DNA of 64,000 nucleotides from Streptomyces tubercidicus (GCF_027497495.1 NZ_CP114205.1:992001-1056000); one strand, 5' to 3'. Numbered from the stretch's first letter, positions 8,404-18,111 are shown. Numbers and translations are program-made. Notes: generated by a model from the sequence alone, not told the origin.

Positions 8404-10215
8404 ATGCACCTTCGTGACCTTCCGCACCCCGACCCGGGCGTCCCGGACGTCCGTACGGGCGGCGCCTTCCTCCGATGGCTCTGCCGACAGCAGCTCGGCG
8501 GCCAGCTCAAGGCCATGGCCTGGGGGCTGGTGAATTTCGGCGCCCTCGCCGCCTTCCCCCTGCCGGTCGGCCTCGCCGTACAGGCCGTGGTGGACCGCGA
8601 CGGCGGCCGGCTCCTCCTGGCCGGCGGCCTGATCTTCGCCCTAGGCGTCCTGATCGCGGTCGGCAGCACCATGCTGCACCGCGCGGCCGTCACCAACTGG
8701 ATCACCGCCGTCGCCCGCTTGCAGCAACTGCTCGCCCGCAAGACCACGGAACTGGGCCCGGCCATGACCCGGCGGGTGGCGGCCGGTGAGATCGTCAACG
8801 TCAGCACCGGCGACCTGCAGAAGATCGGCTCATTCGTCGAAGTCCTCTCCCGGTTCGCCGCTTCGGCGCTGACCGTGGTGGGCGTCTCCCTCGCCCTGGC
8901 CTTCTACCAGCCGGAACTGGGCATCCTGGTAGCCGTCGCGGTACCCCTCGTCGCGCTGGCCGTCCTGCCGCTGCTGCCGCCCGCGACCCGGCGCGCCGAC
9001 GCCCAGCGCGAGAAGGCCGGCCAGGCCACCGAGCTGGCCTCCGACACCGTCGCCGGGCTGCGCGTGCTGCGCGGCATCGGCGGCGAACAGCTCTTCCTCG
9101 GCCGCTACCGCAGCGCCTCCCAAGAGGTACGCAAGGCCGCCGTCCGCAACGCCCGGATGTGGTCGCTGATCTCGGCCGTCCAGGTACTGCTGCCGGGCCT
9201 GCTGCTCATCGCGGTGGTCGGGTACGGCGTCCGGCTCACCCTCGACGGCACCCTCGCCGTCGGCGACCTCGTCACGATCTACAGCGCCGTCACCTTCCTG
9301 CTCTACCCACTCCAGCACTTCGAAGAGACCGCCCGCGCCTACTCGTTCGCCAAACCCTCCGCGAAGCGCACGGCCCGCGTCCTGGCACAGCACCGACCGG
9401 CCGGCGGACGCACCGAGGAGCGGGGGACGACGCCCACCGGCGCTCTGCACGACCCGGTCAGCGGTCTGACCGCCCCGGCCGGCCGACTGACCGCGGTGGT
9501 CTGCGGCGACCCCGACGCCGCCGGCCGGCTCGCCGAACGCCTCGGCGGACACCCGGCACAGACGGAGGACGACGGCGACGACGGCGGCCTGTCCGTCATG
9601 CTCGGCGGCACCCCGCTGGACGACCTGCCGAGGGACGCCGCGCGCCGGGCCGTACTCGTCCAGGACAAGGACCCGATGCTGCTCTCCGGCACGCTCGGCG
9701 AGCTGCTCGACGTACCGGCCTCCGGACGGGTCGGCGCGACGGACGCGCTGGCCGCGGCCCAGTGCGGCGATGTGCTGACCGCGCTGGCGCAGGCCTCGGC
9801 CGATGACTCGGGAGACCCGATGCTCACCTACATCACCGAGCGCGGGCGGTCGTTGTCCGGCGGGCAGCGACAGCGGCTGGCCCTGGCCAGATCGCTGGTC
9901 ACCGACCCGGAGGTGCTGGTCCTCGACGAGCCGACCAGCGCCGTCGACGCCCACACCGAGGTGCGGATCGCCGACGGTCTGCGGACGATCCGGACCGGGC
10001 GGACAACGGTCGTGCTCACCTCCAGCCCGCTCCTCCTGGACCGGGCCGAACAGGTGGTGTTCCTCCAGGAGGGCAAGGCCGTCGCCGCGGCCACCCACCG
10101 CGAACTGCTGCACAGCCACCCCGACTACCGCGCGGTCGTCACCCGCGAAGTCGGCACCCGTGAAACAGACCCCGAGCCGGCGCTGTCGACCGGCCGGACC
10201 GAGGAGACCGCATGA
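8404..10215 (+). CDS. ABC exporter half-transporter with degenerate ATP site (partner of 10212-11993)
   Basis: A 603-residue protein: six-helix exporter domain (about 1-330) and an ATPase domain. The expected Walker A P-loop is missing; the equivalent position (about 360-372) reads TAVVCGDPDAAGRL with no GKS/T. The signature SLSGGQRQR (about 482-490) and Walker B VLVLDEPTS are intact, while the H-loop histidine is replaced (VVLTSSP). It can therefore supply the signature motif to a partner but probably cannot hydrolyse ATP in its own site. Its TGA overlaps the ATG of the partner gene (ATGA), so the two are translationally coupled and surely form a heterodimer. Substrate unknown; the pair resembles the StrV/StrW type exporters of actinomycetes. 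Confidence 0.9.
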   Translation: MHLRDLPHPDPGVPDVRTGGAFLRWLCRQQLGGQLKAMAWGLVNFGALAAFPLPVGLAVQAVVDRDGGRLLLAGGLIFALGVLIAVGSTMLHRAAVTNWITAVARLQQLLARKTTELGPAMTRRVAAGEIVNVSTGDLQKIGSFVEVLSRFAASALTVVGVSLALAFYQPELGILVAVAVPLVALAVLPLLPPATRRADAQREKAGQATELASDTVAGLRVLRGIGGEQLFLGRYRSASQEVRKAAVRNARMWSLISAVQVLLPGLLLIAVVGYGVRLTLDGTLAVGDLVTIYSAVTFLLYPLQHFEETARAYSFAKPSAKRTARVLAQHRPAGGRTEERGTTPTGALHDPVSGLTAPAGRLTAVVCGDPDAAGRLAERLGGHPAQTEDDGDDGGLSVMLGGTPLDDLPRDAARRAVLVQDKDPMLLSGTLGELLDVPASGRVGATDALAAAQCGDVLTALAQASADDSGDPMLTYITERGRSLSGGQRQRLALARSLVTDPEVLVLDEPTSAVDAHTEVRIADGLRTIRTGRTTVVLTSSPLLLDRAEQVVFLQEGKAVAAATHRELLHSHPDYRAVVTREVGTRETDPEPALSTGRTEETA

Positions 10216-11993
10216 TCGGCCTGGCGCCGCCGGACCACGACCCGGACGCCCCGCAGACCCTGACGACCCTCCCCGTCGGCTCACCGGCCACCGTGCGCCA
10301 CTACGTCGGCGGGCTGATCCGCCGTCACCGCGGGGCCTTCACGGTGCTGATCACCGTGAACGCGGCCGCCGTGATCGCCTCCATGGCCGGCCCGTATCTG
10401 CTCGGCGGAGTCGTCGAAAAGCTCTCCGCGGGCGCCCGCGACCTCCAACTGGAGCAAACCCTCGCGGTGTTCGCCGTCGCACTGGCCGCCCAGACGGTGT
10501 TCGTACGCACGGTCCGGCTGCGCGGGGCGGTGCTCGGTGAGCGGATGCTGGCGGATCTGCGGGAGGACTTCCTCGTACGGTCCGTGGCGCTTCCGCCGGG
10601 CGTACTGGAGCGGGCCGGCACCGGCGACCTGCTGTCGCGGATCACCACGGACGTCGACCGGCTCTCCCGATCGATGCGCGAGGCCGTACCGCAACTGGCC
10701 ATCAGCGTGGTGTGGGTGGGCCTGCTGATCGGCGGGCTGACCGTGACCGCCCCGCCGCTGGCGGTGTCCGTCGCCGTCGCGCTGCCGCTGCTGATCGTCG
10801 GCTGCCGCTGGTACTTCAAACGGGCGCCGAGCGCCTATCGCTCGGAGTCCGCCGGTTACGCGGCGGTGTCCGCCGTGCTCACCGAGTCGGTGGACGCGGG
10901 CCGGACGGTCGAGGCCCACCGGCTGGGCGCCCGCCGGATCGCGCTGTCCGAGCGCCGCATCCGCGAATGGACCCAATGGGAGCGCTACACCCTCTTCCTG
11001 CGCTCGGTGCTCTTCCCTGTCATCGATCTGACGCATGTGCTGCTGCTGGGCTCGGTGCTGCTGCTCGGCGGCGCCTTCGTCATGCGGGGCTGGATCAGCC
11101 CCGGGCAGCTGACGACGGGGGCGCTGCTGGCCCAGATGCTGATCGAACCGGTCGGCTTGATCCTGCGCTGGTACGACGAGCTCCAGGAGGCCCAGGTGTC
11201 CCTGGCCCGACTCGTCGGCGTCCGGGAGATCGAGCCGGAGGCCACCGACGCGGACCGCCACCCGGACGGCCGGGACGTGCACGCCGACGGGGTGAGCTTC
11301 GGCTACCGCGCGGGCGTCGATGTGCTGCGCGAGATCTCGCTGCGGGTCCGCCCGGGGACCCGGCTGGCGCTGGTCGGGCCTTCCGGCGCCGGCAAATCGA
11401 CGCTGGGCCGGCTGCTGGCCGGTATCTACGGGCCCCGCGTCGGCAGCGTCACCCTGGGCGGCGCCGAACTCTCCACGATGCCGCCCGAGCGGATCCGCGA
11501 ACAGGTGGCGCTGGTCAACCAGGAACACCATGTCTTCGTCGGCTCGCTCCGCGACAACCTCCTGCTGGCACGCACCGCAGCGGCCGATGCCGAACTGTGG
11601 GCCGCGCTCGGCGCGGTGGACGCCGCCGACTGGGCTCGGGCCCTGCCCAGGGGGCTGGACACCGGGGTCGGCTCGGGCGGGCACACCCTGACGCCCGCCC
11701 AGGCACAGCAGATCGCGCTGGCCCGGCTGGTGCTGGCCGATCCGCACACCCTGGTACTGGACGAGGCGACCTCGCTGCTCGACCCACGGGCGGCCCGCGA
11801 CCTGGAGCGCTCACTGGGGAGGGTGCTGGCCGGCCGCACGGTCGTGGCCATCGCACACCGCCTGCACACCGCACATGACGCCGATGTGATCGCGGTCGTC
11901 GAGGACGGCAGGATCAGCGAACTGGGCAGCCATGACGAACTGGTCACCGCCGGGGGCGCCTATGCGGCGCTGTGGCGGTCTTGGCATGGCTGA
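10212..11993 (+). CDS. ABC exporter half-transporter with the catalytically competent ATP site
   Basis: A 593-residue protein, exporter transmembrane domain (about 30-330) plus ATPase. Walker A GPSGAGKST (about 388), Walker B LVLDEATS (about 513) and H-loop AIAHR (about 545) are canonical, but the ABC signature is LTPAQAQQ instead of LSGGQ. Paired with the upstream protein, one composite site has all consensus residues and the other has none. The gene starts inside the stop of its partner and is closed by a strong hairpin just downstream. Likely an exporter of a hydrophobic metabolite, peptide or lipid at the cytoplasmic membrane. Confidence 0.92.
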   Translation: MIGLAPPDHDPDAPQTLTTLPVGSPATVRHYVGGLIRRHRGAFTVLITVNAAAVIASMAGPYLLGGVVEKLSAGARDLQLEQTLAVFAVALAAQTVFVRTVRLRGAVLGERMLADLREDFLVRSVALPPGVLERAGTGDLLSRITTDVDRLSRSMREAVPQLAISVVWVGLLIGGLTVTAPPLAVSVAVALPLLIVGCRWYFKRAPSAYRSESAGYAAVSAVLTESVDAGRTVEAHRLGARRIALSERRIREWTQWERYTLFLRSVLFPVIDLTHVLLLGSVLLLGGAFVMRGWISPGQLTTGALLAQMLIEPVGLILRWYDELQEAQVSLARLVGVREIEPEATDADRHPDGRDVHADGVSFGYRAGVDVLREISLRVRPGTRLALVGPSGAGKSTLGRLLAGIYGPRVGSVTLGGAELSTMPPERIREQVALVNQEHHVFVGSLRDNLLLARTAAADAELWAALGAVDAADWARALPRGLDTGVGSGGHTLTPAQAQQIALARLVLADPHTLVLDEATSLLDPRAARDLERSLGRVLAGRTVVAIAHRLHTAHDADVIAVVEDGRISELGSHDELVTAGGAYAALWRSWHG

Positions 11994-12024
11994 GGGGCCC
12001 CGGGGGCGCGGTGCTTGCCGGTAC

Positions 12025-12070
12025 GGCTCGGGCGGCGGCAGACCTCGTACAGTCTGCCGCCGCCCGAGCC
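12025..12070. terminator. Perfect 19-bp hairpin between convergent genes
   Basis: Arms 12025-12043 and 12052-12070 are perfect complements with an 8-nt loop. It lies 32 bp after the ABC exporter stop and 16 bp before the stop of the convergent membrane-protein gene, so it can serve as a bidirectional terminator. No U-tract follows, as is usual in Streptomyces. Confidence 0.8.
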
Positions 12071-12085
12071 GAGGTGCGGAACGGC

Positions 12086-12973
12086 TCAGCCGCCGGAGCC
12101 GCCGCGCATCGCCTTGCGCAGATCGACCGTCTGTTGCGCCAGCGTCTTCAGATCAACCTTCTTGAGGGAGGGCGAGGTGGCCTCGCCCAACCCCAGGACA
12201 TCACCGACCGAGGTGCGGTCGGCCCAGACGCACAGGGGGATGTACTCGCCCTTGCCCTTGGATATCCCGCAGCGCAGGACGGCCCCCTTGGCCGTGGGGT
12301 CCTGGAGATCGAAGTCCTTCGGCTTACCGGCCATCGCGTTGGGGGCGAACGCCGCCGCCACCCGCTGCGCGGGGTCGGACACCGTCCCCGAACCGGTGTG
12401 GACGGCCAGATTGACCGAGCGGTTGTCCTGCGGGTAGTAGACGGAGTCGACCTGGGCCAGGCCCTTCAACTCCGGGTAGGACGCGGGGTTTCGCTTCTCC
12501 GGCGGGTACAGGTCCGCGGTGGCCTGCGCATCGTAACGAAGCTCGCCCGCGGTCGACTTCACCACCTTGGGAACCGCCGCGGTGGCCCCCTCCTTCCCCT
12601 GATCCTGGCCGCTCCCCTGGCTCTGCCCTTGCCCCTGCTTCGCCTCGGTGTCCTCGTCCCCACCACCGAGCATCGAGAACGCCAGAAAGCCGCCCCCGAC
12701 AAGCAGCACGACGGCCACCAGGACGACGGTCAGGATCAGTCCGGTGCGGCTCCGCTGAGGGGGCGGAGGCGGCGGCTGCGGTACGAAGCTCCCGCCCCCA
12801 CCCTGGTGCGGAAATCCGGCCGACGGCGTCGATCCGTTCTGCGGCGGAACCGGTGCCCCGGGATAGGGCGGCAGCGGGGCGCCAGATCCGGCTGGTGGCA
12901 TCTGCGGCGGCTGGTGGGTCACGGTTGTCGGTTCCTCATCATCGGGTGCAGGAGCCTGAACATCCTTCCGCAT
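12086..12973 (-). CDS. Proline-rich single-pass membrane protein, function unknown
   Basis: A 295-residue protein. Residues 1-80 are cytoplasmic and rich in Pro/Gly, including a run of seven prolines; a single transmembrane helix follows at about 78-103 (LILTVVLVAVVLLVGGGFLAF), then a Gln/Gly-rich linker (GQGQSQGSGQDQG) and an extracytoplasmic domain of about 160 residues with two cysteines (LRCGISK, PLCVWAD) that could form a disulfide. This layout is common among Streptomyces membrane proteins of unknown role. It is on the opposite strand from the ABC exporter and shares its terminator. I do not recognise the outer domain. Confidence 0.8.
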   Translation of the reverse strand: MRKDVQAPAPDDEEPTTVTHQPPQMPPAGSGAPLPPYPGAPVPPQNGSTPSAGFPHQGGGGSFVPQPPPPPPQRSRTGLILTVVLVAVVLLVGGGFLAFSMLGGGDEDTEAKQGQGQSQGSGQDQGKEGATAAVPKVVKSTAGELRYDAQATADLYPPEKRNPASYPELKGLAQVDSVYYPQDNRSVNLAVHTGSGTVSDPAQRVAAAFAPNAMAGKPKDFDLQDPTAKGAVLRCGISKGKGEYIPLCVWADRTSVGDVLGLGEATSPSLKKVDLKTLAQQTVDLRKAMRGGSGG

Positions 12974-13006
12974 GCCTGGGGATGGGGGCGTCAGGGGGCT
13001 GTGGCA

Positions 13007-13199
13007 TCAATGGCAGCGTTCGATCTTCAGGCCACCTGCGGTCACCCTGCGGATGTGGTCACCGGCGAGCATGTCGTGCGGGGAGCCGAGCCCGATCGCG
13101 CCGACCTCGTCGAGGCGTGCCCGTTGGACGGCGGTGAAGCCGACCTCCAGGGCGCCCAGATCGTCCTCCAGCCGGGCGAGAGTGGGGGCGCCGGTGATC
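13007..13199 (-). pseudogene. Remnant of an aldo/keto reductase (C-terminal fragment)
   Basis: Read on the minus strand, this stretch gives PITGAPTLARLEDDLGALEV, then a typical C-terminal tail with LDEVGAIGLGSPHDML, ending at the TGA at 13009-13007. That is the end of an aldo/keto reductase (the conserved GARTLAQLEDNL and LDEVSA region). No start codon, catalytic Asp/Tyr/Lys/His region or TIM barrel is found upstream, so only about 60 codons survive. Confidence 0.6.
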
Positions 13200-13623
13200 G
13201 GTTCACCAGGCCATGCTCGAACATCGCCCCGACTTCACAATCTCGCGCTCACGGGATGCGCTGGCTCTGGTTCACGGCGAGGGTGTCCCGTCCGTCCGGC
13301 GTCGCAACCCCGTCCGGCGAAGTGAAGACCGTCACGACTTCCTCACCGGCGCCGCGCAGCGGTTGACCTCTCCATCCGGTCCGTCCTAGGGCTCATCCGA
13401 CATGATCCACGGCGGGCGGTTGTCGTCGCCACGCCGAGCCGATCGGTCAACTGCCGCCCCGGACACGACCATCGGGACCGTTCTAGCTCATGGTTTCAGC
13501 GGGGGGGGCGCCGTCACCGTCGCCTCGCATCGACGACCTGCTGCTGCGCGCCGCACGTCGGAGGGCGCGCGTCCTCAGCCAGCTGGTGCAGCACCCCAGA
13601 CGTTACTGATGGCACCGCAAACG
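13200..13623. other. Intergenic stretch with no gene recognised
   Basis: About 420 bp between the aldo/keto reductase remnant and a membrane-hydrolase gene. No open frame here has convincing codon bias or a recognised product in either direction. It may contain further decayed coding DNA, since the neighbouring remnant has lost its upstream part, but nothing specific could be identified. Confidence 0.5.
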
Positions 13624-14415
13624 TCAGAGGTAGCCGAGCGCGCCCAGACCACCGAGGCCGCCCAGCACCATGAACAGCGGCATCAGCACCTTCAACTCCA
13701 CCCAGCTGCCGGCCTTGAAGCGCATGCCCTTTGGCGGGCCGACGGGGTACCAGCGCTTGCGGCCTATCGGAATGGGCCACAGGATGGGGCAGCCGGAGAC
13801 GGTCAGGGCATCGCCGATGTCATGGACCAGCGCGCCGAGGACAACCGGCAGACCCAGCCAGAGGTACTGCTGCCCCGGCTCGGTGAACAGCCAGCTGGCG
13901 CCATTGCCCGGCTGATCGAGAACGCCGGCCAGGATCCAGGCCGAGGCGGCGCCCAGCAGCCACACCAGTACGTCACTGGAGACCCGTGCGGCCCGCCAGA
14001 GCAAACCCTCGATGGCGAGCACCATATGAACGAAGAGGATGCCGAGTACCGCCCAGCGCCCGCCCTGCATCGCCAGCAGGGACATCCCGCCGCCGACCAA
14101 CACGGCCCACACCCAGGTGTGGGTGAGCGTGCGGTGACCTCCGTTGCGGTTCGAGTCACCGCGCATCTTGGTCGCCTTGTAGACCGCATGCGAGATGGCG
14201 TCGACCACCTCGCACAACATCCGCGAGAGCGGACCGAAGGCCCGCGAGATGGTCGCGGACTTGTGGTCGAGGTCCGGGGCAAGCGCCGCTCCGGCGCAGA
14301 TCAGAGCCCCACAGACGAGCACCGGCCAAGGCATCGGATGTCCGGCGGCAGCCGCTGCCGCACCCACCCCCAGCCAGGCCGCGGCCCCGGACAGCGAGTG
14401 CGCCGGTCCCATCAT
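13624..14415 (-). CDS. YdjM/DUF457-family membrane-bound metal-dependent hydrolase
   Basis: A 263-residue multi-pass membrane protein. Family hallmarks are present: DLDHK near residue 49, HRTLTHT near 93 (the HRxxTHS-type metal site), and LVHDIGDALTVSGCPILWPI near 196. About five to six hydrophobic helices separate them. YdjM relatives are predicted metal-dependent hydrolases of the inner membrane with poorly known substrates, linked to phospholipase-like folds. Two consecutive ATG codons (14415 and 14412) give an uncertainty of one residue at the start. It is followed upstream by a long non-coding region. Confidence 0.82.
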   Translation of the reverse strand: MMGPAHSLSGAAAWLGVGAAAAAAGHPMPWPVLVCGALICAGAALAPDLDHKSATISRAFGPLSRMLCEVVDAISHAVYKATKMRGDSNRNGGHRTLTHTWVWAVLVGGGMSLLAMQGGRWAVLGILFVHMVLAIEGLLWRAARVSSDVLVWLLGAASAWILAGVLDQPGNGASWLFTEPGQQYLWLGLPVVLGALVHDIGDALTVSGCPILWPIPIGRKRWYPVGPPKGMRFKAGSWVELKVLMPLFMVLGGLGGLGALGYL

Positions 14416-15588
14416 GGTTCTTCCCACCCCTTGTTCTCTTGCACGTGTCCACCTGCGCGCTGTGTGGCTCTCACGCTGCTGAGCCGCTCCGCTGACGCCC
14501 GGTCGGCGACTCAGCGTAGCGTCAGATGATCTCCGCCCGAGGAGGGGGTGAGCCGTCTCCTTCCCACTCGCCCAAGACAGCACCCTCCAGCTGAGCGAAG
14601 CCAGGTGATGCCCGAGGGGCGCTGTTTACCGATGAGCTGGGGCTGATGCGGCGTCAGCAGCCAGCCGCGGGTACGACTACGGCGCGTTGCTGATCGAGGG
14701 CGAGGGGCGAGGGGCGAGCGGAGCCGAAGCGGGGACCGATGGGCGAGCAGAGGCGGGGCGACGGAAACGAGCGGGGCGGGGCGGGGCGATGTGAGGGCGA
14801 CGTGAAGTGGGGGCGGGATGAGGTGGGGGCGACTCAAGGGGCAACAGGGCGAAGAGGACAAGCAAGGGTGGGTAGGGCGAAGGGGGCGAGCGGGGGGGCG
14901 GTGGGGCCAGAGGGACGGCAGCTGGGGATGGAGCGACGGCGGGGCTGGTGACTGGGGGTGGGCGAGGGGGCTGGGGGCGGTGGGTGGGATTGAGGTGGGG
15001 CAGGGCTGGACGGACTCCAGGGGCCCCTCCCCCTCCCCTCCCCCCTCCTCCGCCACCACCCCCAGCTCACTCTCGCGATCAGGCGATGCCCGATCACACG
15101 ACGCCCCGATCGCACGACGGCCGATCAAACGACGCCCCGCCCCTCCCGCAGCACGGAACGGGCCCCGCTCTCACCACCAGACGGCCGCCGCCCGTCTCAG
15201 GTGATCTCCGCCACGCACCAGCTGCGCTGCCGCGCGACGCGGGCCCAGCCGACGCGACCGTGTGTCCCTGGCCGTGCACGGGTTGTAAAGACCTTGCGTG
15301 GAAGCCTCCCCCGATGTCGAGGTCGCTCAGAGCCCCACGAGGTCAACGTGGTCTCGGTTCCGTTGGCGTCGCGGGTCCGCTCGCCCTGGTGAGTGGCGAC
15401 CGAAGCCGGGGTACACGGGGTCCGCGTATTCGCAGGTCAGGGCAGATGTTGTGGTGGCTCACAGGGCTCCCGCGGGTAGCTCCGAGGAAAGGGATAGGCC
15501 GTCGGGCCGGTGGTTTGTGGGGTTGTCGATCTTCGGTTGGGGGGTCTCTGGGTCGCCGGTTCCCTGATTGGGGGTGAAGGCAGGCAGT
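14416..15588. other. 1.2-kb non-coding, low-complexity region
   Basis: No convincing gene lies here. From about 14695 to 15060 the plus strand is almost pure G and A with scattered C (runs of GGGGCGA and GGGGGCGAG-like words), switching at about 15030 to C-rich DNA. Open frames across it translate to Pro/Ser/His or Gly/Arg low-complexity sequence without domain resemblance. The strong purine asymmetry and many G runs could favour G-quadruplex or triplex structure. The last 200 bp should contain the promoter of the helicase gene. Confidence 0.6.
15076..15136. repeat. Short tandem repeat array, four units of 15-16 bp
   Basis: Four degenerate units begin with CGATC at 15076, 15091, 15107 and 15122 (consensus CGATCACACGACGCCC). 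Units abut without spacers, so this is not a CRISPR. Iteron-like spacing of about 1.5 helical turns is the only structural hint; role unknown. Confidence 0.55.
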
Positions 15589-18111
15589 ATGGGGGGCGTG
15601 ACCCTCATCGATCATCTGCCGAACGACGCCGACCCCGATGCCCTCTTCGAAGCCTTTTCGGGCTGGGCCGAGCAGCAGGGCATCTCGCTCTACCCTGCAC
15701 AGGAGGAGGCGCTGATCGAGGTGGTCTCCGGAGCGAACGTCATCCTGTCCACCCCCACCGGCTCCGGTAAGAGCCTGGTGGCGGCCGGTGCGCACTTCAC
15801 CGCTCTCGCCAATGATCAGGTCACCTTCTACACCGCACCCATCAAGGCACTGGTCTCGGAGAAGTTCTTCGATCTGTGCAAGCTGTTCGGCACCGAGAAC
15901 GTCGGCATGCTCACCGGTGACGCATCGGTCAACGCCGACGCACCGGTCATCTGCTGCACCGCCGAGGTGCTCGCCTCGATAGCGCTGCGGGACGGCAAGG
16001 ACGCCGACATCGGCCAGGTCGTGATGGACGAGTTCCACTTCTATGCCGAGCCGGACCGCGGCTGGGCCTGGCAGATTCCGCTGCTCGAACTGCCGCAGGC
16101 GCAGTTCATTCTGATGTCGGCGACGCTCGGCGACATGTCGCGCTTCGAGGAGGATCTGACCCGGCGCACGGGGAAGCCGACGTCGGTGGTGCGTTCGGCC
16201 ACGCGGCCGGTGCCGCTGTCGTACGAGTACCGCACGACGGCGCTGACGGAGACACTCACCGAGCTGCTGGAGACCCGCCAGTCCCCCGTCTACATCGTGC
16301 ACTTCACTCAGGCCGCCGCCGTGGAGCGGGCGCAGGCCCTGATGAGCATCAATATGTGTACGCGTGCCGAGAAGGATGAGATCGCTCAGCTCATCGGGAA
16401 CTTCCGGTTCACCACGAAGTTCGGCCGGAACCTGTCGCGGTATGTCCGTCATGGCATCGGCGTGCACCACGCCGGGATGCTGCCGAAGTACCGTCGGCTC
16501 GTCGAGAAGCTGGCGCAGGCGGGTTTGCTGAAGGTCATCTGCGGTACGGACACGCTCGGCGTGGGTGTCAATGTCCCCATTCGTACGGTGTTGTTCACCG
16601 CGCTGACCAAGTACGACGGCTCGCGGGTGCGGACGCTGCGGGCGCGGGAGTTCCATCAGATCGCCGGCCGCGCCGGCCGGGCGGGCTTCGACACCGCGGG
16701 CTTTGTCGTCGGGCAGGCTCCCGAACATGTCGTGGAGAACGAGAAGGCGCTGGCGAAGGCCGGTGACGACCCCAAGAAGCGCCGCAAGGTGGTGCGCAAG
16801 AAGGCGCCGGAGGGCTTCGTCAACTGGGGTGAGAACACCTTCGAGAAGCTGATCGCTTCCGAACCCGAGGCGCTGAACTCCCGTTTCCGGGTGACGCACG
16901 CGATGCTGCTGTCCGTGATCGCCCGGCCGGGCAATGCCTTCGAGGCGATGCGCAAGCTCCTGGAGGACAACCATGAGCCGCGCAAGAACCAGATCAAGCA
17001 CATCCGGCGGGCCATCGCGATCTACCGCTCGCTGGTGGACGGCGGGATCGTGGAGCGGCTCGCGGAGCCGGACGCGGAGGGCCGGATCGTCCGGCTGACC
17101 GTGGACCTTCAGCAGGACTTCGCGCTCAACCAGCCGCTGTCGACCTTCGCCCTGGCCGCGTTCGACCTGCTCGACCCCGAGTCGCCGTCGTACGCGCTGG
17201 ACATGGTCTCGGTGGTGGAGTCCACGCTGGACGATCCGCGGCAGATCCTGGCCGCGCAGCAGAACAAGGCAAAGGGCGAGGCGGTCGCCCAGATGAAGGC
17301 CGACGGCGTCGAGTACGAAGAGCGCATGGAACGGCTCATGGACGTCGAGTACCCCAAGCCGCTGGAAGAGCTGCTCTTCCACGCCTACGGCCTCTACCGC
17401 AAGAGTCACCCCTGGGTCGGCGACCACCCGCTGTCGCCGAAGTCGGTCATCCGCGATATGTACGAACGCGCCATGACCTTCACGGAGTTCACCTCCTTCT
17501 ACGAGCTGGCGCGCACCGAGGGGATCGTGCTGCGCTACCTGGCGAGTGCGTTCAAGGCGCTGGACCACACCGTGCCGGACGATCTGAAGTCCGAGGACTT
17601 CCAGGACATCATCGCCTGGCTGGGCGAGATGGTGCGGCAGGTCGACTCCAGTCTGCTGGACGAGTGGGAGCAGCTCGCCAATCCGGAGGTGGAGACGGCG
17701 GAGCAGGCCGCGGAGCGGGCGGATCAGGTCCGGCCGGTGACGTCCAATGCGCGGGCGTTCCGTGTGCTGGTGCGCAATGCGATGTTCCGGCGGGTGGAGC
17801 TGGCGGCACTGGACAAGGTCGAGGAACTCGGCGAGATGGATGCCGAGTCCGGCTGGGACGTGGACGCCTGGGGCGAGGCGATGGACGCCTACTGGGACGA
17901 GTACGAAGAGCTCGGCACGGGTCCGGACGCGCGTGGTCCGAAGCTGCTGCAGATCGAGGAGGATGCCGCGCACGGGCTGTGGAAGGTGCGGCAGACTTTC
18001 GCCGACCCGAACGGCGATCACGACTGGGGCATCTCCGCTGAGGTGGATCTGGCCGCCTCCGACGAGGAGGGGCGCGCGGTCGTGCGGGTCACGGACGTGG
18101 GTCAGTGGTGA
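15589..18111 (+). CDS. DEAD/DEAH-box RNA helicase, Ski2-like, with C-terminal DUF3516
   Basis: An 840-residue superfamily 2 helicase. Walker A is TPTGSGKSLVA (about residue 60), the motif II box is DEFH (VVMDEFHFYAEP, about 148), motif III is MSAT, and motif VI is QIAGRAGRAGFD (about 358). The C-terminal 400 residues, after the helicase core, match the actinobacterial DUF3516 arrangement rather than the DOB1/Mtr4 arch. Such proteins probably unwind RNA during turnover. The ATG at 15589 has GAAGG eight bases upstream; a GTG at 15598 (VTLIDHLP) is an alternative and may be the native start. A perfect palindrome follows the stop. Confidence 0.88.
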   Translation: MGGVTLIDHLPNDADPDALFEAFSGWAEQQGISLYPAQEEALIEVVSGANVILSTPTGSGKSLVAAGAHFTALANDQVTFYTAPIKALVSEKFFDLCKLFGTENVGMLTGDASVNADAPVICCTAEVLASIALRDGKDADIGQVVMDEFHFYAEPDRGWAWQIPLLELPQAQFILMSATLGDMSRFEEDLTRRTGKPTSVVRSATRPVPLSYEYRTTALTETLTELLETRQSPVYIVHFTQAAAVERAQALMSINMCTRAEKDEIAQLIGNFRFTTKFGRNLSRYVRHGIGVHHAGMLPKYRRLVEKLAQAGLLKVICGTDTLGVGVNVPIRTVLFTALTKYDGSRVRTLRAREFHQIAGRAGRAGFDTAGFVVGQAPEHVVENEKALAKAGDDPKKRRKVVRKKAPEGFVNWGENTFEKLIASEPEALNSRFRVTHAMLLSVIARPGNAFEAMRKLLEDNHEPRKNQIKHIRRAIAIYRSLVDGGIVERLAEPDAEGRIVRLTVDLQQDFALNQPLSTFALAAFDLLDPESPSYALDMVSVVESTLDDPRQILAAQQNKAKGEAVAQMKADGVEYEERMERLMDVEYPKPLEELLFHAYGLYRKSHPWVGDHPLSPKSVIRDMYERAMTFTEFTSFYELARTEGIVLRYLASAFKALDHTVPDDLKSEDFQDIIAWLGEMVRQVDSSLLDEWEQLANPEVETAEQAAERADQVRPVTSNARAFRVLVRNAMFRRVELAALDKVEELGEMDAESGWDVDAWGEAMDAYWDEYEELGTGPDARGPKLLQIEEDAAHGLWKVRQTFADPNGDHDWGISAEVDLAASDEEGRAVVRVTDVGQW

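Noticed and set aside
14511..15128. 205-residue minus-strand frame in the low-complexity region
   Set aside because: Translates to Pro/Ser/His repeats produced by the C-rich strand; no start signal or domain.
15076..15136. CRISPR-like array
   Set aside because: Units are 15-16 bp, degenerate and contiguous with no spacers or cas genes.
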